A stretch of 64,000 nt of DNA from Drosophila persimilis (GCF_003286085.1 NW_020825298.1:10044001-10108000), one strand, 5' to 3'; positions 36,101 through 47,633 are shown, counted from the stretch's first letter. Translations and numbers: made by a program. Notes: generated from the letters alone by a model not told the origin.

Positions 36101-37619
36101 GCTTTAACCAAAGTGTTAATTATATTTTCGCTTAATTAAAGCTTATAAATTGAGCAAATTGAAGCCCAAAAATGCTCGCGTGTTTACCGCCAGTTTTAAT
36201 CAAGTTTAAAGCCATTCATATATAAATATATACTATGTAGATTCACCTACAAGAAGTATACATTTTATTGTCACCGCCTTTTGTCTTTGTCTTTGTCTTT
36301 GACTTTTGTGTGTTTCTATTTTGAACAACAACAAAACCCTCAAAGAAACCTTGACCATATATCTTCTTCACTCTGGGCTTTTATTGGGGCCTACGTCTGC
36401 CCTTTGCTTTTGGCCTTTCTTTTACTTGTTTTTGGTGGCACATCTACATCTTTGGAGCATGTTTACGCGTTTTTGCATGCCCATGAACATGACATTTCGA
36501 AAATAATTGTAATTCACAAAAAAAAAACAACAATTTGTAATCTCGTTTCCCCGCCCCCAAAGTTAATATTGTTTTCGTTTTTAATCAGATTGTTCATCTG
36601 ATTGTTTAATTCATCTCGGAAGTGTGTTTAAATTTAATAAGGTACAAAATGGAATAACCTTTCAAAGGCAGTGATCGGCAGTGTGGGTGCCCTGTACTTG
36701 GGAGGACATAAAGATTGGGATCTCTACAATATGATTATTACATTTCTCGATGAAAAACTCTCAGAGCAATGGAAACTCTTTTAGAGCACGATCATCACTT
36801 TTTTCTGAACAGAGAAAGCCAATAATTATGTGCCAATTAGTCTGCTCTTCATTTATGAATACCCTAGTCATATTCTCCCTGAAATCCGGTTCTTAATCGG
36901 TTTAAAATGACCTGATCTATCTTCCTACACTGGAAAGATCCATCAATCCGTATGGACTTAAACAAATCCCAATCCAAAGATCTGACAGTTAATCCGGGTA
37001 CTCCAAAGTCTAGAGACTGAAATGGTATGGGTATTCGTATTAATCCAAGTAATTCAATCGTTAAAGCCAGCTCTATTCTACCTATTGAAATCATAGCTTC
37101 TCAACTTTTAGAGATACAGATCTTACACATCTAAACAGCATACGTCACAAGTGTCTAATCTTTAAAAAGTACAATAAAACATATTTATCAGAATCGTACA
37201 ACTCTTACAAAAAGTACTACGCAACTTCCTTCTATATATACATCAACCAATCAATGATCAAAGACTTGGTCATTAGGCGCCTATGCAAATTCCATGAACC
37301 CTCTCCAATTTGTTGCATTTTCTCCAACAATTTTCACCCCTTAAATGTTCAATTTGTCAGTCAGATGATAATTGTTAACAAATGATTTTCATAATATACC
37401 AAACAGTGAGTAAACAAAAAACATTTCAGCGAAAGTGTTGCAAAAAAATACCCTAAAAATGGCATAGAAAATTGCTAAAAATGAGTAACAATCATAATAA
37501 TAAATAATTGCGTCAATTAAATAAGCGAAAGATGTCAATCCATCAATCAATCAGTGAACCTTTGAGAGCTTTCCAAAATAAAATATGTTATATTTTTAAC
37601 ATTTTGTTTTCTCTTGCAG
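33171..37619 (+). other. Non-coding stretch, probable 5' UTR intron
   Basis: 4.4 kb without supported exons, ending in a clear acceptor (TTTTCTCTTGCAG|ATCTGAG) at 37619. Open frames inside are short and A/T-rich. It contains repeated CTTTGT units near 36281-36300 and CATCG units near 35903-35925. Confidence 0.4.
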
Positions 37620-37666
37620 ATCTGAGACGAAAAGACAGACAAACACTTAGAGAAATACCCAACGAC
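37620..37666 (+). other. 5' UTR segment upstream of the membrane protein start
   Basis: After the acceptor at 37619, 47 bases of leader precede ATG 37667. The open frame continues upstream of the acceptor to an earlier ATG at 37538, but that part lies in the presumed intron. The downstream ATG gives a clean signal peptide, so I chose it. Confidence 0.65.
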
Positions 37667-40600
37667 ATGATTCTGAGAACAAAGATATTGTATGGCTGCC
37701 TGCTGATGGGGCTACTACTTGTCCTTTCTCCAGGAGCGTCTGCCGAGCCCGAGCCCGATGAAGACTATGGCATGGATGGCTTGGACGGGCACAGCGATGA
37801 CATCTACGAGCCGGCCCAGGTGGAAACGGAAGTGGAGGCCGACCATCACCGCAATAGCGTGGAAGAGGACGGCACGGATCTGCCGGCCCACACAGAGACT
37901 TCGCTCAGCATGGAGCAGGATATGAGCACCGTGAGACCCCTTGTGGGATTCAACACCATGTCACCGTACTCCGGCTCAGGTTCGGGGGAGCGGGATGAGA
38001 GCACTGTCTTCGAAGCGATGGCGGATGCCCCCACTCAGAAGCGGGTGACCAAAGTGGAGTCTCCCACGAGATCCTCCCACGACTACTATTACGAGGAGGG
38101 ACCAGAGGACGAGCAGCACGTGGAAGTAGCCACAACCACGGCGAGGATAGCCACCACCATGATCCCAGAGTATGTGCGAAAGTCCAAGGCGGAGAGGTTC
38201 CCCCAGAAGGACCAAGAGCACGACAGCTCCGACTATGTGGAGGAAGAGCCGGTGAAAACCATGGACGAGGATCAGTACCACGTGGAGCAGCATCAGCCGT
38301 TTCCACAGGCTCAGGTGCAGCAATTACCCAGCCGCTCGAAACCCAATCCGTTCAAGCCCGCCACCGAAGACTACTACTACGATGAAATTCACATCAAGCC
38401 GGACCCCACGACGACGACGACGACCACAACCAGCACAACCCAGGAGCCACTGCCTGTGCTGCGTGCTCGCTTTGGTGGCTTCAATTGGCCATCCACGCAG
38501 GCGCCGGTTCCAGCCATAACCTCTTCTCCCAGCACCACGACCACAACCACCACAACGACTTCGACTTCGACTTCGACTTCAACGACAACGCCAACGCCGC
38601 GCAAACAACCCAAGCACATACAGGTGACAGCCTCGAAGCCGGAACTCCTGCCGGCGGATCAGTTGAGGAACTACATCAAGGATGTCTACATTCGAATGCC
38701 GCTGGCGGTGATTGTGGATCCCTCGTCCGCTTCCTTGGAGCAGGCGAAGCGTTTGTACATCGACGCCCTGCAGGACAAGAATATCAACATTAAGATTGTT
38801 CTCGTTACACTGAATGCGGCGGGTAAGTCCCTTATAAAACGGCGACCTAGTCCTTGGGGGTCTTATAAACCTCTTCTCTGCCCTTCCAGGTGCACCCTCT
38901 GCCTTTAGTTTCAACAATACACGCGAATTCATAGCGGGATTGAACAGCACCAAAGAGCACGAGGGCGGCAACTCATTCGTGGGCGTTCTCCATGCGGCGG
39001 AACTAGTGCCCTACGACAGTGCCGTGTTCATATCGACGGCTGCGATTCCACCGCACACGGATCTCGTTCAGGATGCGGCGATTACACTCCTCAAGAAGAG
39101 GATCCGAGTGAGTACACGCCCATCGATCCCCACTAGATCTCTCTAGTAAACGTTGCTTCTTTTTTACAGCTATTCCTGTTGTGGTACGGCGAGCAATCGG
39201 TTATCGAGAACGAAACAGAGGACGCTGTCGGTGGTATCCTCGGTGAGGTGGCCATTCGCTCTGGTGGCGAAATCATTCACATCGTCAGCACAGAGCATGG
39301 CCAGCATATAGCAGGCAATACGGTGAGATATGAACACGATGATAAAGAGACCAAAACCTGACCCGTAATTGGGGTAATTAAAGCGGGGTGTGCGAAACAC
39401 AGAGAGAGAGAAAGAGAAGGCGGCTTCCGTCTGGCCTACCAAAAACTGTTGAAAATTGAAAGTGGCGACAAGACGAGATCCAACAGCAGCAGAAACAGCA
39501 GCAGCAGCATATAAAGTGTTGCCCAAGCAGCCAACTGAGACCGAAGCAACTTGGATTACCTTTCAGGCGGCCAGGCCAGACCATGCCATGCCATGCCATA
39601 CCAGGGAGTCAGGCAGGCAGGCAGGCAGGCGGTGGCAGGTGGTGCTCAAGACCCCGAGACTTGTTGTTGATGATGGTGCATCTTTTGTTGCCGCTGCTGC
39701 TGGCAAAAAACTAGGTTATGGAAAGAAAAGTGAAGGGCAAATTTGTTTATAGAAAGGAAACTTAGACAAATGCCAAAAATGTTCGTTCATGAATCTCGAT
39801 CTGTTTTTTTTTCTTTTCTTTTTCTTTTTTTTTTGGTTTCTGTTTCTGTTTTGCAGCTCACTCTAGTGGCGGATGCCTTTCGGGGTGATCAGGAACTGGA
39901 ACTGCCTGTGGATACGACGCTATCCAGTCTGCATGTACGCATCGATGCGAATATGCGACGTGCCACAATGGAGACGCCCAACGGTGGTTAGTTCTTCTTA
40001 TTAGACTCCTTATATAGCGCACACACCAACTCTATTGCTATTTCCACACACACACACACACACACATACTAACGCAGGGTTGTACTCGTATTTTAGTTCT
40101 TAGAAGCATATAATTCTGTAGGAGCCTGTGCCCAGCCTCCCTACGCCTAGATCTTAAGTCCACTTCTTTTTACTAAATGGGCCCACAAAAACCTTTACTC
40201 TGTTTATACGAAGAAGCTTTTCATGAGAGAGAAGCAGAAATTCCTCCCTTTTTCTTCTGCAACCACATATAAAAGGCTATCGATAATTTTCAGTACATTT
40301 TCATTGCCAAAAAACATATAAATCTAAACAGATGTCATTAATTTCTTCAATGAAAAAGGATTTGGTCTTTACCACATGATTTCCCTACAAAGTGAAGTTG
40401 GTTGCGCCTCGTGAAATCGCCTCGAATTTGCAATTCAGAAATAATGTTAAATGCCGTGATTGCCAGCACCTTCCACGCCGGTACATAGCCGGTAGCACCA
40501 CAAAAACGTATAAACAGAGTAATAGAACAGTCTTGAATCAAAAAAAAAGGAGTGTGTTAACCTTTCAGTGTGTAACAATACCAGGAAAACGAACCAGAAT

Positions 40601-43600
40601 GTCAACTGTACTTATCTATGTATAATTTATGTCTTTAGTCTAAGTTCTTTAACTAACCATCAAAAGACCCAAGCCACCTATTCGCTATTCTAGACCCAAA
40701 TCAGCTTTGCTGATCCTTGTATATAGCCGAAACCCCCAAACGCTTTCCTTAACCAAAACGCTAGTATAATGCTCAACAAAATACCATATAATACATAACA
40801 CTTAACTGTAGTACAAAAGAATATTTTCAATATATGTGTTTTATCTATACAATAAAAAGTAATAAATGTTTTAGCATTAAGGGTACCCAAAAATAAAAAA
40901 ACGAAAACGAAGAAAAAATCAAAAGTTATTTACCAAATTAACCAGCAATATAGCTTTTCTTTTTGGCCTTTTGACACGCCTTTTCTAATGTTTTCCCCCA
41001 GCACTGTTTTGTTGTCCCTTTGTGTCTTGTCCTTAAAGGTAAGTAATTGTAATATATGCACTTGGTTTATAAATATATGTATGTATGTCAGAGCACTTTC
41101 TATCATCAACTGTCCCGCACAAAATGTTGTTCTTGACTAACCCAAAACGTTGAACGAGGAATTACTTTTGATTGGATCTAATGACAAAAACGACAACGAT
41201 ATTACAAGCAGATTAATCATACGCCACGTCGAAGTTGAGGGGCAAAGTTCGGTTTGAAGATTGCGAAGACCCGCGGGGCCAGACAAAAAATAATTATGAC
41301 TCAAAGAGGCTCATTCATTGCTCTCTCGGATGTTCCGAGACCAAACGGCGGCTTATCGCCCTATCGCAATAAAATACATATGCGACAATTTTTGCAAAAA
41401 AAAGTATTGTCCGCACAAACTTTCGTTTATAAATAGAGTTATCGGTAGAGCTTTCCGGAAGCACTCAAAGCGGTACGGCGCTGAGGAAAAATCAATTAAT
41501 AAGGGTAGGGTGGTTCTTTGCCTGCCCCAATATCAAAACAATTGTGGCACCCTGTTCAAAAATCAGTCACAAAAATTGGATTCCCGGCCATTTTTCACAT
41601 TTTTTACAAACAAATTACAGGCAAATATGTGTATGTGTATGTGACTTACAACAACAATTAGACAATCCGCATCACGGCCATTTCATTGCCAAGTTCAAAA
41701 GTGGCCTCTGACCAAAAACACTAACACGAAATGGAGTTAAAATATTTAGGACTTGCGGTCCATGTCGCCTCTAATGGAGTTTGTGGTCAAACGAAATGAC
41801 TATTGGCTAACACTTTTGCGGCACTTAATTGTTCATAATTTGTTTCACAATGAAAAACAATTGTTTTTGTGTTGGATGTTTTTTTGCGGACGTGTTTTTC
41901 TTTCACAACAAGAGATTCCAACGCGCAGCTGCTGCTGACAGACGGGCAGGGTTGCCAATGCCAAAAGGCCGTAGAAAAATAATATATTTAGCCGGCACTT
42001 GATAATTATTTATTATCACCAGAGATCACCAGAGAGACAAGATTTGTTTTTAAATACCTCACAATTCTCCGTTTGATTGCACAATCTAGTAATCTTTAAT
42101 TAAATACACAAATGAAATGCGATGGTATGGCAACGTCGTGCCAAACACCTGTGCGCCCTTAAACAGCTGTGCACGTTGCACTGTGAATGGCAAGGCACAC
42201 AATATACATTTCTTTCCCTGGAATTTCAATTAACAATTTGTTTACACACTTTTAGAAATTAATCTAAGGAAGTTGGTGAAATTCGGCGGAACAAATGCGA
42301 CGGCAACAACGAATTCCAACGAACTGGATGCCTACGTACCGCTCAACAAGCTGCGCAAGGCCACGATTTTCAAACTGAAACTAAATCCAGAGCTGAACAG
42401 CGAAGAGCCCTACAATGTATTCATACGCGCCGAACGCAAAGCAGATGTATTTTTGGGTGAGTTTGTTTATGGGCAACCGGGCGAGATCGATTCTCACACA
42501 AAACTGAGGGCACACACAAAAAGGCACTTATATGATTGTTTGTTGTTTCTGGCATGCGAGATAACAGGCAGCAAAAAGCCTGGGATCTGATCTGCCTGCC
42601 TGCTTGCCTGCTCGGTTGTCCACAGAAAAATGTACTGATAACCGAGACAACCTTGGAGTGAGGTAGAGGAAGTCGATCTGAGCGTCATCGCTGCCTGCCC
42701 GCTGACGCAAGCACGTGTGTAAGCAATGCATCTAATCCCCCACTGCCCCACTCATTACAGGCGACATCATCAAGCGCATTGATAGCTACTATAAGAATGG
42801 GCAAGTCAAGCCCTCGTCGCGACTGGCCAGAATCCAGTTTCCCGAGAAGGAACGGGAAAAGCTCGAAGAGGACACGGATGAGCCCAAAAATGAGATTGAA
42901 ACCTTCTCCGAAACGGAAATACAAAGCAGTCCCAGTTTGAATCAAACCTTGCTGGCCGCCTCCACGGGTCAGCAGAGGAGCACGCTAAATGCCATGCTGC
43001 AGCAACGTTGTGGCACGAAGATTGAGTTGAGCACGCAGTCGCAGCTGCTGGTGACAGCTGGCCAGACGGCCACGCTGCTCTTTGAGGTGACCAATATGCG
43101 CACGGAAACGGTCTATTCGACCATACAGGTCACGGACGAGCGACGCTTTCTGGTAAATCTGAATCCCACAAGGTAGGTTGGAGCTCTTAAAAAACCTTTA
43201 TGCATCTAATTGAACGTTTTCTTCTGAATGCAGACTTAATCTGGGACCTCAGGCGACGAGTACAGTGCGTTTGACCGTGCTGGTGCCCACGGGTACGGCG
43301 CAGGGCACCACGGACAGGATCACATTCACCAATTATGGCCGTGAAACAGCCACAATGGCAGTCAATTTGAAGGTTGTGTCCAGCATAGATGCTCAGGCAA
43401 GTGGAAGAAGCTCCCTCCTCAAAGAGAATCCTTTTAAATGAAAGTCAACCTTTTGCAGGACACAACTGGACCCACGCTCTCGTGGGAGTTTGGCAGTCGT
43501 TGCGACTATGTGACGCCCGAGTCTTTGACCTGCGGCGAGCGATTCTGGACACTAGATCTGACGGCACAGGACTGGCAATCGGGCATAATGCGACTACAGA

Positions 43601-43926
43601 CTACGCCAGCCGAGGGTTTGTTCTACAGAAATTACTACACTGCCGGCAGCACAGAGCCCCTGAAGGCCACCTACATGGCCTCCTGTTGCGAGCCGAAGGT
43701 AGCCATCACTGCCTACGATGCGTCTGGAAATCAGCGGAGCATCAACATCGATGTGAGGGATGTGGTCCTCACCGAGGGAGCCATAGCAGCCATTTGTCTG
43801 GGAGCCATACTGCTGCTGCTGCTGATTATAGCCATTATTTGGGGCATAGTGTGGTGCTGCCGCAGGAGGAAGGTATCGCTGGAGCTGCCCACCTATCGCT
43901 CGCACTCGACACGCAGCATGGAGTAG
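37667..43926 (+). CDS. Type I membrane protein with von Willebrand A-like ectodomain
   Basis: Eight exons, 37667-38822, 38890-39107, 39170-39322, 39857-39986, 42256-42456, 42761-43172, 43234-43396 and 43459-43926, join in frame to 966 residues. The fourth exon could instead end at 39983. Residues 1-26 are a signal peptide (LLMGLLLVL core). An acidic region to about 270 and two Thr-rich tracts (about 245-320) look like a glycosylated stalk. A von Willebrand A-like domain spans about 340-510 (LAVIVDPSSASLEQAK, then LFLLWYGEQS and GGEIIHIV). It resembles the hemicentin/VWA7 class, but its metal site is degenerate (DPSSA instead of DxSxS). Beta-rich extracellular domains follow, with NATA and NQT glycosylation sites. 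One transmembrane helix lies at about 918-941, then WCCRRRK and a short cytoplasmic tail. I recognise the architecture but not the gene name. It is probably a cell-surface adhesion or matrix protein (inference). Confidence 0.88.
39323..39856 (+). other. Intron 3 of the membrane protein gene
   Basis: A 534-base intron with good borders (ACG|GTGAGATA and TGTTTTGCAG|CTC). It contains CAG-, CCATG- and GGCA-type short repeats (39485-39510, 39580-39600, 39610-39632). Open frames inside are not supported. Confidence 0.7.
39987..42255 (+). other. Intron 4 of the membrane protein gene
   Basis: A 2.3-kb intron. Minus-strand open frames at 40347-40541 and 40690-40890 contain hydrophobic stretches and might be remnants of a nested gene, but frames shift between them and no start or splice pattern holds. 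A CA repeat lies at 40046-40068. Confidence 0.55.
43397..43458 (+). other. GC-AG intron 7 of the membrane protein gene
   Basis: The donor reads GCTCAG|GCAAGTGG and the acceptor CCTTTTGCAG|GACAC. Removing exactly these 62 bases keeps the frame (DAQ then DTTGP). No in-frame GT donor is close by. The rest of the donor is a perfect match to U1 snRNA, as usual for GC-class introns. Confidence 0.8.
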
Positions 43927-43956
43927 GGGCCCCGAACCGAACCGAGAAGAAGGGAG

Positions 43957-43996
43957 TTTATTGTTACGTTATTGTGCCAAACAAAAATCAAATAAA
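43957..43996. terminator. Overlapping convergent poly(A) signals
   Basis: A plus-strand AATAAA at 43991-43996 serves the membrane protein gene (stop at 43926). A minus-strand AATAAA at 43957-43962 would serve the small minus-strand gene. The two transcripts would overlap at their 3' ends by some tens of bases. Confidence 0.5.
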
Positions 43997-44033
43997 AATG
44001 CCATTAGAAAGTAATTTTAGCGACATTATAAAA

Positions 44034-44354
44034 CTACCGCCTTATCGGTCCGGGGCTTATCAGCAGAGGTGGGCTGATGAGCAACAAGTGAACGGAGGGA
44101 GCAGCAACATCATCTCTGGCTGTGGCTTTGACACACTTACCGCGATTCAGAATGCCAGCGATCAGGACGGGTGTGGATGCTGGCGGCGGGGCATGCACCA
44201 CGGGCGGGGCGGCGGGCAACAGTTGCGGCTTGTTGGGAAAGTCTTCGTAGCTGAGTCCGGTTACCGAGGCGCTAAGTAATGGATTTTTAACGACACGCGG
44301 CGCATTTGGATTGTTGTTTACGCGAGACACGTCACCTTTGGATCTTTCGGACAT
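44034..44354 (-). CDS. Small unrecognised minus-strand gene
   Basis: ATG 44354 opens 71 codons (start MSERSKGDVSRVNNNPNAPR, then VTGLSYEDFP and a Pro-rich stretch ending VLIAGILNR) up to a strong donor (AATCGCG|GTAAGTGTG) at 44140. Read through without splicing, the frame goes on to a stop at 44034 (106 residues). If spliced, the second exon is unknown; an AG near 44038 would give a near-immediate stop. Upstream, a donor (CTTCGCG|GTGAGTGTCC, exon end 44551) and an acceptor near 44376 suggest a 5' UTR intron. The N-terminal part has the balanced composition of a real protein and the C-terminal read-through does not. Its 5' end faces Rabenosyn-5 across about 300 bases. No family recognised. Confidence 0.55.
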   Translation of the reverse strand: MSERSKGDVSRVNNNPNAPRVVKNPLLSASVTGLSYEDFPNKPQLLPAAPPVVHAPPPASTPVLIAGILNRGKCVKATARDDVAAPSVHLLLISPPLLISPGPIRR

Positions 44355-44551
44355 GGCAGCGACCGCGTAAAAGCACTGATCCAAACGGTATAGATATGTG
44401 CGACTGCCTCAACTAAAGGCCAATAGGTGTCGAAAAAGCAAAGTGTTTTGGCTTTAAAGGCGTAGGCTGGGGGCTGGGCTGAATATGTCCGTGAAAACTT
44501 CCAGGCAGGCAACTTGCGACGCGTCTGCTTCTTGCATTTCGGACACTCACC

Positions 44552-44866
44552 GCGAAGAGCTTTCGTTTCAAGTGTGCGCGGCTCCCAGTGAATGGCACCT
44601 CGTGGAAAGAAGCAGAGTTTGCAGCAGGTTTGATTATTTTGGTAAAATCATTATTTCAAATTTAATAAAAAATGTATTTCTAGGACTGCAGTCACGTCAT
44701 TTAAGTGCTAGACTTTACCTGGATGTGGCCGGCAAGCCATAGCTAGTCATGACAATGTCCCACATCTAGAGGAACGGCCACAGTAATCTGTTTCGTGGGC
44801 GAGGGCATAACAAACACACACCCACCAAAAAATAGCCCAAATCTAGTGCTTACTCATCGTTTAAAA
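44552..44866. promoter_or_regulatory. Divergent promoter between the small gene and Rabenosyn-5
   Basis: About 315 bases separate the probable 5' UTR exon of the small minus-strand gene from the Rabenosyn-5 start codon. I see no perfect Motif 1 or DRE. The Rabenosyn-5 leader probably starts near 44770-44800, since ACACACACCCACCAAAAAAT is leader-like. Confidence 0.4.
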
Positions 44867-46515
44867 ATGGCTAGTAATCCCTTTGACAGCGATGAGGATC
44901 AGAGTGCCGCCAGTGGGGAGATCCTAGAGGGTTTCCTCTGTCCCATTTGCCGGGCAGATCTGAAATCCATTGATGTACTCACGGATCATTTTGCGCGCCA
45001 GCATGCCGAGGAGGAGGATACCCTCAAGTCTGTGTTCAATATATTTGTGAAGGCCAAGAAGAAAATCCTTAATAACTTTGAAGATGAACGCGGTGCGGCG
45101 GCCTCCTCATCTTCGACAGCGGGCGGACCATCGGCCAATTCCAATGGAAACGGCGCTGACCAGCGGGTGCTGAGCAATGCTCGCTCCCGTTTCAATGTCT
45201 TTAACTACATGTCCAAGCAGCAGGTCGGCGCCGAGTGTTCGCACTTTGAGTACTTTCAATCTGTGCGCAATCCTCGCCTGGAACGCTACGCGAGTGAGAC
45301 GAACAAGCTGATAATACGATTGCATCGGCTGTTGAAAGACTTGCCCTCGGATTCGGTGCAGCGCAAGCAGCACGAACAACAGACGGTGGCCTGGCTGGAT
45401 GGCAGTTCGGTGAAGCTCTGCCCCAGCTGTGCCAAGAGTTTCCACATCGCCCGGAGACAGCATCACTGCCGTCTCTGTGGCGGCATTATGTGCAATGATT
45501 GTTCCAAGTTCCTAGCCCTAGAGAATGCCAGTAAGTGGGAGAACTCTTTGGGATCGTTCACCTGATTATAATTTTTTTCCGTTTTGTAGTGCAATTGGCC
45601 AGCCTCTCGACCAGTCGGAGCGAGCCATTGCAGCAGATGCATCAGGGTGACCGTGCCATACGCCTCTGCGAGCACTGCCTGTGGCTGCTGGACACACGAC
45701 AGGACATGCACGAGAGCCGCACATGTCGCCCACTGCTCGTACAGGTCTATGAGCAGATCCGGCAGCTGCAAAAGGATGTCACCCCAGACCTGGACATGTA
45801 TCTGAAGATCATCAACAGCCTGCACGAGGGGGAGACTATATTCACCATTTCGGATGCAAGCGCGTTGCGCGGCAAGATTGGCCAGGTGGCTGAGACCATG
45901 GATATGCGGAGTAAGCGCATTCTGGCCATTTACTGTGAACCCGGCAGTCGGGAGGAGTCTCTCAAGAAGGCCATTCGCCTGAGCTGCATCCAGGCCATCA
46001 AGGAGCGGATGTTGTCGCTGCCACCGCTGCCGGATGAGGCGCTTATCCAGCAAATACAAGAACGAAAGCGTATGGAGACGGAGCAGCGCATCCTCACCGA
46101 ACAGCGGATGGCCATGGAGGCGTATGAGCGTTACGGCCTGGGTGCCACAATCATACAGTCGGGTGGGGGTCTGGAGAGCGGCAGCTTTGCTCAGGGGGTG
46201 AGTGTTATTGTGATGTATCTGGATTCCTCCACTAATTCCTATCACTTGTTTTAGTCGGATCTGCAATCCATTAACAACTGGTCTGCCCCGCAAGCCTCCA
46301 CCTCAAAGTCCGGCCTGGACGATCCCCTCATTGAACAAATCAATATTATAAAGGGCTACATTAAGCAGGCACGGCAGGACATGAATTTCGAGGTGGTGGA
46401 AACGCTGGAGCTGAACCTACGCGAGCTGCAGCGCGAGGTTTACGAGAGACAGCGCAAGTCCCAGAACAGTGCCGCCTCGCCCGAGGTCGAACAGCAGCAG
46501 CAGAACCAGTCCTAA
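44867..46515 (+). CDS. Rbsn-5: Rabenosyn-5
   Basis: Three exons, 44867-45530, 45590-46197 and 46255-46515, give 510 residues, close to the known fly protein length. Rabenosyn-5 is an early-endosome Rab effector that binds Rab5 and PI(3)P and works with the Sec1/Munc18 protein Vps45 in endosomal fusion and recycling. Visible parts are: an NPF motif at residues 4-6 (ASNPFDSDE); a C2H2 finger at about 25-46 (CPICRADLKSIDVLTDHFAR, then QH); a FYVE finger starting at about residue 180 with CPSCAKSFHIARRQHHCRLC then GGIMCNDC, containing the basic RRQHHCR phosphoinositide-binding motif; and a C-terminal Rab-binding helical hairpin (LIEQINIIKGYIKQARQD). The start is the first ATG that gives MASNPFDSDE. 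Introns are 59 and 57 bases. A poly(A) signal ATTAAA lies at 46563-46568. Confidence 0.96.
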
Positions 46516-46697
46516 AACAGTATATATCTATGTTGTATATATGCATTCCCGCAAAATGACAAATTAAATATACATTTCAATGTGTGAGTATATTTTTTGT
46601 GCGGAAAAGACTCAAGACTTGTGCGTTTTACGACATGTGAGATTCCAAAATGCATTAATATAATAATATCATGATGTACGATAATTCGTATCCCATC
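46516..46697. other. Convergent 3' spacer
   Basis: 182 bases between the stop codons of Rabenosyn-5 (+) and the acyl-CoA-binding protein gene (-). Both 3' UTRs must end here or overlap. Confidence 0.7.
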
Positions 46698-47118
46698 CTA
46701 AGACTTTAGTCCTACGGAGGAAATCAATCCCTTAACTTTGGCTATATACGCGCCCTGCGCATCGGCATTACTCATTCCTTTGCGTGCATTCCAGGCCTCC
46801 CACTTCGCCTTGCTCTTAAAGTCCAAGAAACCGGGCTTGTCTACAGTATTAGAAGCCATAAAATGCATTAATAATTCATTGATTTTATCCAACAACTGTC
46901 CGTTCTCTCACGCACCGGTATTGCAATCGCCCACTGTGGCCTGCTTGAACAGGCTGTAGAGTTCCAAAAGGTCATTATCTGCGGGCGTGGTATTCAGATT
47001 CTTAACATCTTCGGCAGCTTGATTGAATTCCTGCAAGTGTACATCAAAAGAGAAGATATATAGAATAGGTGTTACTTAAGTCTGTATAAAATCTAACTTT
47101 TACCTGTAATTCGGCCAT
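46698..47118 (-). CDS. Acbp1: Acyl-CoA-binding protein
   Basis: Three exons, 47118-47104 (MAELQ), 47030-46916 and 46840-46698, give 90 residues, the usual length of a free-standing acyl-CoA-binding domain. The protein binds long-chain acyl-CoA esters in the cytosol, buffering and transporting them. Family marks are LLELYSLFKQATVGDCNTD (the YxxFKQATxGD region), KPGFLDFKSKAKWEAW and then NARKGMSNADAQGAYI, so the Tyr, Lys and Trp residues that contact the ligand are present. The tiny first coding exon of 15 bases is typical of this family in flies. It matches D. melanogaster CG8498 as I recall it, the neighbour of Rabenosyn-5; the symbol is given on that basis. Confidence 0.92.
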
Positions 47119-47149
47119 GATTTACGATTTTCGAGAGAGCGGAGAAATT

Positions 47150-47250
47150 TCTGTTGGGACACGACACGATTGTTCTTTTTCTGTAAAAGTAGTATATATT
47201 CTGGTATATTTTATCGTTAAAATATACCGTCCGACCCTCAGAAATATACC
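47150..47250 (-). promoter_or_regulatory. Promoter of the acyl-CoA-binding protein gene
   Basis: On the minus strand several GGTATATTTT or CGGTATATTT elements (Motif 6-like) lie at about 47203-47253, just upstream of a leader starting near 47180. These elements lie at the edge of, or inside, the dispersed repeat copy. Confidence 0.45.
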
Positions 47251-47436
47251 GTCTCATTTGAAAAATATACTGACGAATTCAAGTTCCATTATACATACTC
47301 CTTGATTTTAAAATTCCGTAGAATATTACTAGCTATATAGAACATTTAGATATGCCCACATCATTTTATCCGATTAACAAATCAATTTTCTTCATAGCTG
47401 GCCTATTCTAAATAATTGCTTTTATTGGATTTCTAA
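47211..47436 (+). repeat. Dispersed repeat, copy 2
   Basis: Aligns by eye with 17131-17377 in the same orientation. Like copy 1 it sits directly upstream of a minus-strand gene. It is shorter, lacks one AAATATACCG unit (CGAAACATACCG in copy 1) and has no obvious left inverted-repeat end. Confidence 0.8.
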
Positions 47437-47633
47437 AATCTTTATATTAATTACGTTTTAAAACAGTATCTCATATTAAATTAACGAAATAGTGTATACA
47501 AATGGCCATACTCCGGTTGTCAAGCAACAAGTCTTCCAATACCAGCAACATTGCGATTGTTTTTTTTTTGTTGAACTATTTTTTTAAACCTTATTTAGTT
47601 AAAATACAATAAAAGCAAGTATTTAGAATAAGC
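47401..47633. repeat. Inverted repeat overlapping copy 2
   Basis: 47401-47427 (starts GCCTATTCTAAATAATTGCT) and 47607-47633 (starts CAATAAAAGCAAGTATTTAG) are reverse complements over 27 bases with three differences. The arms are separated by about 180 bases. This suggests either a palindromic insertion or a second, inverted partial copy of the same repeat family. Confidence 0.7.

Noticed and set aside
37950..38619. Minus-strand frames opposite the first exon of the membrane protein gene
   Set aside because: Val/Leu runs are the reverse of the Thr (ACC/ACG) repeats.
40347..40890. Minus-strand frames with hydrophobic segments in intron 4 of the membrane protein gene
   Set aside because: The two parts do not join in one frame and no start, donor or acceptor set works. 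Kept only as a possible remnant.
43389..44279. 296-codon plus-strand frame
   Set aside because: Out-of-frame shadow of the last membrane protein exon that runs on through the 3' UTR. The true frame has the transmembrane helix.
45463..46293. 276-codon minus-strand frame opposite Rabenosyn-5
   Set aside because: Shadow of a high-confidence gene; no own promoter or splice signals.
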